This document shows, piece by piece, positions 46,861-55,435 of a stretch of 64,000 nucleotides of DNA. The number at the start of each line of letters is the position of its first letter. Position 1 is the first letter of the stretch. The translations under genes were made by a program, and so were the position numbers. This DNA is from Helichrysum umbraculigerum (taxonomy: Eukaryota > Streptophyta > Magnoliopsida > Asterales > Asteraceae): assembly GCA_949592205.1 (NCBI GenBank), contig CATIUR010000003.1, positions 74,366,501-74,430,500 on the forward strand, written 5' to 3'. Below the pieces are notes generated by a model. The model was given only the letters and a program-made list of their open reading frames with translations. It was not told the DNA's origin and made no database searches.

Positions 46861-47309
46861 AGAACGAGTTTTTTAGATCGATTAAGCAAAGCGCGCTATA
46901 TAATTCTTTTATAGAGCGGTTCTTTATTCTTTTATACATCGGTTCACAAAGAACGTGCTATATAATTCTTTTATAAAGTGGTGTTTCGCTATATAATTCT
47001 TTTATAGAGCGGTTATTTGTTCTTTTATAGCGGTTCACAAAGAACGCGCTATATAATTCTTTTAACAAATTTTTACTTTGGAAACAATCCATTTTATTTG
47101 AAACGGTTTTTTACTTAACCGCTCTAAAATTGCACTTTTTGTAGCGGGTTGTTTCAAACTGACACAGATAATAGTATTTTTTGGAGCGGTATCTACTAAA
47201 CCGCTACAAATATAAGCAATTAGAGCAGGTTTTTCAAAAACCGCTACAAGTAATGCCATTAAACCGCCCCAAGAAAGATTTTTGGACCCACTTTTTACTT
47301 TTTGTAGTG

Positions 47310-49800
47310 ATTTTCACATAGAACCGTTATAACACTGCGAATTTCGAGGTGGAATTCGGTCTAAATTGTTGGAACCAAGCTCAAACTTGATTGAAATTAG
47401 TTGAACCCAGTTGAACTCGAACTAGGACTGATTGGTTTGCTACCTTTGACCACATTGTTTTGTTCTGAAACAAATTTTATTATTTTCTACATTTATACTC
47501 TAAGATCGGTCTTTATTGAATCTCATACCAACAAGGATTTTATAAATTGTAACCTTTAAAGAATAGGTTAAACAATACTCTTATCATATAGTAAAACTTG
47601 AAATGAATATATTCAAATTTGATTAAAAAGTAAAATGGAATGTCGCTTTGACGCCGTACCATATTTTAATGGTACACGTCGGTACTATCCGCAAGGAGAA
47701 TCAATGCTGAACAAATCACATATTCATAAATTATCTACATATGCTAAGACATAGATTAATTATCTACATATGCTAAGACATAGATTCGAACCCGTGACCT
47801 TTAGGTCACACATGCGAAGTCTGAGCATTTGCGGTGGCAGTACCACTTGAACAATTCCTAGTTGGTTATTCAAATTCAATAAATAGGCATATATATAATT
47901 ATATATCATAGTAAAAGGATTATAAAGACTTAATTAAATGAATGTTTTAATATTATTAAAAACAAAATCAAAGCACATCCAATTTTCATTAGGTTTTAGA
48001 AAATCAAAATCGATTGTGACAATACAAGTTAATTATTCACTATATCATACGGAGTAGTTTATTTGGTACCATTTTGCTCACCGAAATTGGGTGAAAAAAA
48101 AGGGAAGCGCTATCAGGTCGGTTTTTCTATACTGAATATATTACTAATTGGCGGCAATGACATTTTCCCCCTAATTCTCCCCGCCAAATTCTTATTAGCA
48201 GTTCACATTCACACCACGTTTGCCATTCCCTTTGTTTCCAGTCACTCTTCATCATTCATCAAGACAACGATACAAAACATGATTCAAAAGGTATATGTTC
48301 ACTCTTTACCATCTCTCTCAAGTATCATTTCTTGTGGGTTTTGTGTAGCAAACTTCTATCTATAAATATATATGTTGTTAGCTAGTTGTAAATTGTGCAC
48401 GAGAAGTGCTCGTTGAAATGTCTAAAAGGAATTTTAGCAACAAATAGTTGTTTATTTAGATATATAGTTTGGAATTTAGAATGATTCTTGATTCTCGAGT
48501 AAACACGATTAAGGGGAAGTAGAGGGTTGCATTGAAGTTTTAGAACCCGGTACACATTACATCAGTGCATGTCTTTCTCACTAAAAGTCCACAAGTTTAT
48601 ATTTCAAATCCTAATCTATTCACATATAGACAAATTACTACCCATACTAGCTAAATGTCTGTGGTAATCTTTTGCTTTCTCTTGGTAAAAGAATTTTAGA
48701 TCCATCTTACCCTCTTTTGGTCGTTCCTTACACAACATCTGTTACTGAAAGTCTATATAATATTAACACTTACCCAAATTATATGCTCTTCAGGCAATTT
48801 TGGAACAGTGGCACAGCAATACTTGAGAGAGTCTTTAGTGGTGGCAGAACGGACTAAACCAAGTCCTGATATTCACACATTATGAGGTACATTTATATTA
48901 TTTGCCATTGTGGATAAAGACTTGTTACCTGTATGCAGTATGCTAGTAACTTATGTTTTTATGTAGCAGCAGGATCAGAATCTGATGTGGGATGATTATC
49001 TACATGTGATTATCAGGGTTGCAATTTTTCCCAGTGACCTACTAAACGTGTTGATTTGGGTAATCTATTACAGTAACAAGTCAAATAAAAGTTAGTCTAA
49101 CGATTGAAAGTAGCTTATAGTGTATACAACTTTGTAAAGCTTTGAGTTATTCACTGATTGATGGTGTTATTGTGTTATTTTTTTAATTGACCTGCTTTGA
49201 TCCCATTTTTTTGATCTCGGCTACTAACCTAGTACCTCTCTCGCAGTTACCACTCTAAAGTGATTTATACAATCCTATTGATCTTCGAAAAGAGAGGAAT
49301 GAAAGAAAACAACTACTGGGGAGACATGTACGATGTAGATTTAGCTACAGGTAGCATTTATACCCTTTTCCGTAGTGTAATTCAGGAATATAGCAAACAG
49401 GTTGCGTCAACTGAAAGTGACAAATGTCCGTCTCATACTGCAAAGAACTTTGGAAGAGATGTTGATAAAGCTCGAAGTCTCCATGGTCAATGTAGTCACT
49501 AGTTGTTTGACCAGACACATTTTTTAAGTTTGACACAAATGCATAATATTGTTATTCAAATATCTTAATCGTAGATAGTGTAACTAGTTATGATATTTGT
49601 AATTCATCATAATCCTATCCATATCCTAGACGCATATGAAGTTGGGATAGAGTTATAATCAAAATTTAGAGACTAGGATCGGAAACTCTAATATTTGTCG
49701 AACGGGTCAAATTTTCAATCAAAGCCATTTCAACTATGGATTTATTAATAGTTTGTGGTCTTTATTAAATATAATACACTCTGTAAGTGGCTTTAAGTTT
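47310..49800. other. Right interior of the outer CACTA element, with exon-like pieces
   Basis: It holds a tRNA-derived SINE candidate (47731-47870) and a gene-like series. That series is: a 5'-UTR-like stretch near 48150-48280 with ATGATTCAAAAG|GTATATG; an exon-like stretch after TCTTCAG at 48795 (GNFGTVAQQYLRESL...); and one at 49250-49351 between TCGCAG and CTACAG|GTAGCA. No single frame joins them and I cannot name a family; they may be a captured, decayed gene. Confidence 0.4.
47731..47870 (-). mobile_element. tRNA-derived SINE candidate
   Basis: The minus strand reads GTTCAAGTGGTACTGCC (A-box-like), then about 50 bases later GGGTTCGAATCT (a good B box). This is the spacing of a tRNA-type pol III promoter, without a tRNA fold I could complete. 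Downstream is a perfect 27-bp direct repeat (47731-47757 and 47760-47786). Confidence 0.5.
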
Positions 49801-49804
49801 AATA

Positions 49805-50085
49805 AATGCAACATTTTCTAAAATGTTGCAACACTTAGAAACCAAGTGTTGCTCTTTAGCTTGACTAGCCCAACACTTAATATAAATGTTGCAGCTTTCT
49901 TATTAAATAAGCAACGCTTGAAGAAAAGTGTTGCAACAATCTATTAAATTTGCAACACTTAGAAAAAAATGTTGCATTTGATCATTATATGCAACACTTA
50001 TTTAGTAAATGTTGCTTTATACCAAATGTTATCTATAATGCAACAATTTTTAAAAGTGTTGCTCCTAAAGTGCTGCGTTAGCCTC
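49805..50085. repeat. Right subterminal repeats of the CACTA element
   Basis: Repeated GCAACACTT/AAATGTTGC and GTGTTGC words in both orientations next to the right terminus, matching 35540-35940. Confidence 0.85.
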
Positions 50086-50127
50086 ATTTTCTAGTAGTGG
50101 CTAAACAAATTTGGGGGTGTCACAGAT

Positions 50128-50140
50128 TGGTATCAGAGCC
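50128..50140 (+). other. Primer binding site, initiator-Met tRNA type (TR-GAG)
   Basis: TGGTATCAGAGCC lies 3 bases after the 5' LTR end at 50124. It is the same primer site as in the non-coding element at 6495-6507. Confidence 0.9.
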
Positions 50141-50575
50141 ATTGGTTATAGTGAACTAGATTTTTTTTAGGTGACTTAGAGACCTTAGAGACCTAGACTA
50201 TAGCCTTGGCTAGAATGCACATGCATACACACATTTGCATACGTCTAACTATCGTTACGACACATCGATACACGTGATTCCTTCGTCGAACCGTACTATG
50301 TCTGAAACTGCTTCCTTTCATTCAAAACCCATATGAACCTGATCGTATTAAACGATTGATGAAAAGAAGTATGTATTTAGCATCATATAATGACGTCTGT
50401 CCAACATGATTATATCATACTAAGTACATATGGGTGTTTCATAGTCGTAAGATATGTGATGGGAATCTTGTCAAACTTTTCTTAAACATCCGATAACTAT
50501 CATATGTGAAACTTCATCTTTCACGCCCTTTTCATTGGCATTGACTTCTGCATTCTTTCATCGCAGAACGTCGTC
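50141..50575 (+). other. Leader of the TR-GAG element
   Basis: A non-coding leader between PBS and gag, 435 bases. It probably holds packaging signals by analogy with other LTR elements. No ORF or strong repeat is seen. Confidence 0.5.
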
Positions 50576-51793
50576 ATGCCGCCCAAGCAACGAAAGACCC
50601 GAAACAGTCGCCAAACAGATACACCTCCAGTCGTCGAGACAACTGAACAGATCATTGAGCGACGCGTTGCCGAAGCTATCGCTCAATACGAGGCTAGCCG
50701 TAACCGAGAAAACGTGACAAACAATAGTGGGGCCACCCCAGTCAACAGCGAAGCCCCAACGAACAATCAACAAGGATGTTCATACAAAACTTTCCAGGCT
50801 TGCAAACCGAGCACATACACCGGGACTGAAGGGGCCATCGGCCTAGTCCACTGGATCGAGAAGATGGAATCGGTCCTCAACATCAGCGGCTGCGCTACCG
50901 ACAACGTGGTGAAATACGCCACCTGCACTCTAGCTGACAAAGCGTTAACCTGGTGGAACGCTCAGGTCCAGATTATTGGACGCCCAGCTGCTTACTCCAT
51001 GACTTGGGAGACTTTAAAACAAATGATGATGGAGGAGTTTTGCTCTCCCAACGAGATCCAGAAACTCGAGACTGAACTCTGGAACATCCAAATGACCGGC
51101 GCTGACATTACCGGTTACACTACAAGGTTCCAGGAACTTGCACGCCTGGTACTCCACATGGTGACACCCGAGAAAGAGCGCATCAAACGGTACCTCAAAG
51201 GCTTGGCCCCACAAATCAGAGGCATGGTGATGTCCTCCAAACCAGCTACTTTTAGGAGTGCCGTTGACCTAGCACAGAGCTTGACCGATGACGCGGTCCT
51301 GATCGGAACTTTGAAAGCTGCTCCAGGGAAAACCGAACCCCTTCGAATCGAAGCTGGCGACTTTGGTCACAACAAGCGAAAATGGAACAGTGACCACAAC
51401 GACCGTCAGGGTCAACAAAACCGAAACCCGGGAAACACCCGAGCCTACGCTGCAATCGCCAACACTGAACAGAAACCCTACCTTGGTAACAGGCCCAAGT
51501 GTGGGAAGTGCGGGAAGCACAATGAAGGAGACTGCTTCTTCCGCGACAACTGCAAACGATATGGGCACAGAACCCAAGCATGCAGAACCCACCCTGCGAA
51601 CAACGAACAACGAAACAATGGGTGCTTCAGGTGTGGTGAACCCGGATACTACCGAAACCAATGCCCACAGCTCAACAACCCCAACGATAATAACCGCAAC
51701 AATCAAAACAACAACCGCGTCGTTAACAGAGACAACGCCCCCGGCCGCGCATACATCCTCCGTGCACCGGAAACAGTTGCGGACCTCGGCTAG
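50576..51793 (+). CDS. gag: Ty3/gypsy Gag polyprotein, gag-only
   Basis: 405 aa starting MPPKQRKTRNSRQ. Residues ~60-250 form a Retrotrans_gag domain with the Asteraceae-type phrases YKTFQACKPSTYTGTEGAIG, ALTWWNAQVQ, EIQKLETELWN and YLKGLAPQIRGMV. A basic linker follows, then a zinc-knuckle region at ~300-375. Two knuckles look damaged: NCKRYGHRTQAC has Tyr where the second Cys is expected, and CFRCGEPGYYRNQC has Tyr where His is expected. The remaining CGKCGKHNEGDC is typical. Gag would form the cytoplasmic virus-like particle and bind the RNA. The frame ends at a TAG after GRAYILRAPETVADLG, where related elements go on into protease; here 243 non-coding bases lead to the purine tract. Confidence 0.9.
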   Translation: MPPKQRKTRNSRQTDTPPVVETTEQIIERRVAEAIAQYEASRNRENVTNNSGATPVNSEAPTNNQQGCSYKTFQACKPSTYTGTEGAIGLVHWIEKMESVLNISGCATDNVVKYATCTLADKALTWWNAQVQIIGRPAAYSMTWETLKQMMMEEFCSPNEIQKLETELWNIQMTGADITGYTTRFQELARLVLHMVTPEKERIKRYLKGLAPQIRGMVMSSKPATFRSAVDLAQSLTDDAVLIGTLKAAPGKTEPLRIEAGDFGHNKRKWNSDHNDRQGQQNRNPGNTRAYAAIANTEQKPYLGNRPKCGKCGKHNEGDCFFRDNCKRYGHRTQACRTHPANNEQRNNGCFRCGEPGYYRNQCPQLNNPNDNNRNNQNNNRVVNRDNAPGRAYILRAPETVADLG

Positions 51794-52036
51794 CACGGTA
51801 CGTTTTAGCGACTATTGCTACGATTTAACATTTCCTTATTCGAACGTCTATTCGAAATAGATACGTGCTAAACATTGATTATTTATCGAACACACGACTT
51901 ACCAAGCTATACCGCGAGTATACTTAAACTGTTGAAACTTTTATGGCAACAAAGAGCGCCACATAAACTATTGCTACCATTGACAACGCGACTAGATTTT
52001 AAATCTCGGGACGAGATTTCTCTAATAGGGGGAGAA
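51794..52036 (+). other. Polypurine tract region of the TR-GAG element
   Basis: AAATCTCGGGACGAGATTT at 52001-52019 forms a hairpin just before TAGGGGGAGAA (52026-52036), the polypurine tract abutting the 3' LTR. The same hairpin-then-tract arrangement occurs at 8709-8744. Confidence 0.8.
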
Positions 52037-54771
52037 TGTAACACCCCGCAAAATTTATCGCGATTATTAACGTTAATCACTTGCATTATTAGGCTAATTC
52101 CCTGCTTGAGTGAATTCACAACACATTTTAGAGGTAAGTTTAGCAAAGCCCAACTAGTTAATACGCGTAGTATTACTTATTTGTAATTAGTTGTAATTAC
52201 ATACGAAACAATTGGAAATAACGCGACAAAAATATACGACTGTTGGTGAATATAATTATTTATAAAACGGAATTATTAAATAACCTTAACGTTTACTAAA
52301 TACTTTGTTGATAATAGTCGGAAAGTATTTTATGACATATAACATTTATTGTCGTACAACTAAAACAAAACAAAAGTTTAAAATTTTATAACTCAATTAA
52401 ATTAGTTTTACAAAAATATTTCAATTTAAAAATATAATCGAATCTGTAATTAAAATTTCCAATTTAAAATATTTTAATGATTAACGATCGGGGAAACGAA
52501 CACCACCCGGAACGCAAACACGGGAGGCGAAAAAGGAGACAAAACTCCTTCCCACCTCTTGTCTTCATTCATTTCACCTAACTCATTTCTCTCTCTACCT
52601 CACTTTCCTCTCTTTTCTCTCTCTCTCTTTAAATACTTACACCACCATCACTTTAAACCACCAAAAACTGCCACTAAACCAGCATAAATCAACTAGCTCC
52701 TTTGGAATAAAACGATCTCGGGATCACGATCTACACTTCTACCTTTTCGGATTTCAAAACCGACACGCGTAAGTTTCCGACATTTCCCGTAAATCCTTAG
52801 ATTTTGAAGTTTTCTTTGATATTTCGTGTTTAATATACTTAATATAACATGTTTTAGCGTTCTTAACAACCGAAAATGTCCAAAATCAACCAAAAACTCG
52901 TTTTTACCAAGCTGTTCGTCGAACAGTTGGAAGTGTCGCTATGTGCCAAAAACAGTGCTAGCGACACTAGCTAAGTGTCGCTATGCCTAAGTGTCGCTGA
53001 AATACTTAACCGGATCCATCGTAGCGACACTACCTTAGTGACGCCATAATTGATCCAGTGTCGCCTATAGCGACACTAACCAAGTGTCGCTACTCAATTA
53101 AAAATCAGGAATCTAGCGACACTCACCTAGTGTCGCCTATAGCGACACTAGCCCAGTGTCGCCAAAAACAGAAAGTTTACAACTTTTTCACTAAGTGTTG
53201 AGACTGAGATTTTACCACCTGATTTTACTCCGAAATGAAGTTTCGAATGCGTTTTTACTACAGCAACATAGTAGAAATAAAAATTTTCTAAGCTGACTTG
53301 GCAGCTCGACCCCAACCAGGGGCTCTGCCCCTTGGACCCCGCCAGGGGTTGCCACCCCTTAGACCCCGCTACCAGGGGCGCTGCCCTTGGTCCCCCGTAC
53401 ACAATTTCATAATTTATAAAAATACAACGAAAAAACAGAATTATACTTCTAAAGTTATGATTTTCAAACTATCACCAAGGAATCGTATACATTTTTACAA
53501 TTACGAAATACAAACGTAAACGTTTAACAAACACTTTGGACATAACTTGGTTGTACGAACACTAGCATGAATGTTTAGCTTAGACATCCACATACTTATT
53601 AAATCTCATACGTTTAGGGCGTTAGGAGATTTCGACTAGACTCATTTGGGTTTTAGGCTTTGCTAGCTCTCGAACGTACTTAACTCAACAGGTGAGTTCA
53701 CAGCCCCCACTTTTAACTGTTTTACCGCTTACAACTTGGGGTGAGAAACATAGTCAACTGTTTTATTGATTGCCATAACAGCTTTTACTTACACGGTTGT
53801 ATACTTGTTTACTCGAACGATTAGAGTACTTTGAACTGTTGAAAACTTATGCGACACTGGTATTTATGAAACGACATTTTCACAAACTTGTTAAACTTTA
53901 TTTGGTGAGCCGGAGAATGACCGGTACCTTTTATGTAAAATGCTGGAGAACGACCAGCAACGTATTTTAGTGCCAGAGAACGACTGGCCAAATGGATGGG
54001 AGAACGACCCGTGCATATTTGGATGGGAGAACGAGCCATGCGTCTTTGACCGGAGAACGACCGGTACTGTGTTTCGCTGGAGAACGACCAGCAGTGTTTG
54101 GATGGGAGAACGACCCGTGCGTATCTAGACAGGAGAACGACCGGTAAACTGTTTTGTTTGGACGGGAGAACGACCCGTGCATCTTTAGACCGGAGAACGA
54201 CCGGTACTATTTTGGAAACGCTGGAGAACGACCAGCAACATATTTTAAACTATATTTGGGTAACATCCCACGTAAACTGTATTTGGGCAACATCCTAACC
54301 GAGCTACATTTGGATAACAATCCACAAAACGATTACTTAACTATTATGGCAATAACTATTATGAACGTATTTGGTTAAACCAACTGTACTTGCAAACTTA
54401 AAACTTGTGAATTCACTCAACCTCGTTGTTGACTTTTTACTATGTTTTTCAGGGAATTAGCTGCACACGTAAGGACCGCCTGCACAAATGGAAATCTAGG
54501 TGACCATTGAAGATTTAGGATGGCAACTTTTTGAAACATATGGATTTCTTTTGTATAACTAATATGTTTTTAGTCATATTTATGAAATCCACTTTTGTAT
54601 AACTTAACTACTTATATAATTCATCGAATCGTAAACTTTGTAACTATTACTTTTGGCATCTTAATATATGTTTGGTTGTAATCATAGGCTCTGATACGTA
54701 TGCATGTACAATGTAAATGTGGCATCCCCAGCTTACTAATGCTTCCGCTAAACAAATTTGGGGGTGTCACA
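52037..54771 (+). repeat. 3' LTR of the TR-GAG element
   Basis: 2735 bp matching 32809-35520 plus 50103-50124, without the CACTA insertion. It contains the GTGTCGC array (52930-53163), the G+C-rich block (53310-53395) and the 12-unit hairpin array (53909-54236). Many substitutions separate it from the 5' LTR. ORFs inside it are repeat shadows. Confidence 0.95.
53909..54236 (+). repeat. Covarying hairpin array, 12 units (3' LTR)
   Basis: It has the same 12 positions as 34681-35008. Unit 1 here is paired as CCGG/CCGG (CTGG in the 5' LTR) with loop AGAATGA, and unit 9 reads ACAGG-AGAACGA-CCGGT. Unit 4 (ATGGG/CCCGT) has a T-G pair and is otherwise complementary. Confidence 0.92.
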
Positions 54772-55435
54772 GCCATAATAAAGCGTCTGCTTCAGAAGCC
54801 TTGGATAGTAAACATGTAGACACCATTGAAGAGCTAGGAAAACCCATGTTGATAGCATAGATGTCCTTCTTCCTTGATGCCCTCATCAATATCCATTCTT
54901 CAGGAATTGTGAAGCCTGGCTTCAGAACTAAAGCCTCATTTTCATTAAAATGAACTGGATAACCTTTATCGTAGACTTGGGAAACACTCACTAGGTTGTG
55001 AGTCAGTTCTTCAACATAGTTCACATCCTCAAGAGTCAAAGTTCCATTTGAAACTTTTCCTTTTCCTGTAATTACTCCTCATTTGTCTCCTGTAAAGTTA
55101 ACTCTTTGCTTGAGACCGTCCTTGAAGTCTGTCAGTAGATTTCGTTCTCCTGTCATGTGTCTTGAGCATCCACTGTCTACATACCACCAGTTGTCCTTGT
55201 TCACAGTCTGCTCCTACACGTAACAAGTTGTACACAATTAGTTTTCAAGAGGGACCCAAGCCATTACGGTCTTGGATTGTCCCTTATCATCAACAATCTG
55301 AACCTCCTTAAAATAACCATAATTGTTCCTATCGGGAGTCTTGGTCACTTTTACAGGAGTTTGAGGCTGTTGATGATCAGAAGTCTTCTGCCTATGAGGA
55401 GAGTGAGTAGAAAACCTCCTAGGCACATAACTTGG
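54772..55435 (-). pseudogene. Ty1/copia protease and pre-integrase segment, broken
   Basis: This continues the gag frame of 55436-58075 on the minus strand through several in-frame stops (55436-55438, 55238-55240 and others before 55040). WWYVDSGCSRHMTGER near 55147-55192 is the copia protease active site (DSG in the usual D-S/T-G). Downstream, VEELTHNLVSVSQVYDKGY and the following ~70 residues are the GAG-pre-integrase region. It is cut at 54776 by the TR-GAG element and resumes at 32808. Not functional. Confidence 0.85.

Larger units (their letters stand above)
39047..47309. mobile_element. Second CACTA-like element nested in the first (candidate)
   Basis: Left end CAGTAGTACAAAAATGC, one base off a CACTAGTA start. 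Right end, reversed, is CACTACAAAAAGTAAAAAG. GCGGT/ACCGC words cluster at both ends (39075-39260 and 46915-47270), which is the subterminal pattern of a CACTA family different from the outer one. Flanking triplets (TAT and ATT) do not match, so the insertion is old or one boundary is off by a few bases. Confidence 0.55.
35521..50099. mobile_element. CACTA (En/Spm-type) DNA transposon, 14.6 kb, non-autonomous
   Basis: Left end CACTACAACAAAATGAAGC. The right end, read on the other strand, is CACTACTAGAAAATGAGGC. The duplication is the 3-bp GCT. Both ends carry dense copies of GCAACACTTT/AAAGTGTTGC in both orientations (35540-35940 and 49805-50085), as expected of transposase-binding subterminal repeats. 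I see no transposase frame of useful length. The body is filled by later insertions and gene-like fragments, so it must be moved in trans or is dead. Confidence 0.92.
32809..54771 (+). mobile_element. Gag-only Ty3/gypsy element (TR-GAG type) with nested CACTA
   Basis: The outer boundaries are TGTAACACCCCG at 32809 and GGGGGTGTCACA at 54771, with a GCCAT duplication. The 5' LTR is 32809-35520 plus 50103-50124 (about 2734 bp after removing the CACTA insertion). The 3' LTR is 52037-54771 (2735 bp). The 1.9-kb interior (50125-52036) has an initiator-Met primer site, one gag ORF and a polypurine tract, but no protease, RT, RNase H or integrase. Without the CACTA it is about 7.4 kb. The LTRs differ at dozens of positions, so it is older than the element at 3180-12044. 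It needs pol from a related autonomous chromovirus-type element. Confidence 0.93.

Noticed and set aside
51252..51860. Frames of 109-175 aa overlapping gag on other frames and the minus strand
   Set aside because: They are shadows of the G+C-richer gag frame, with composition of misread codons.
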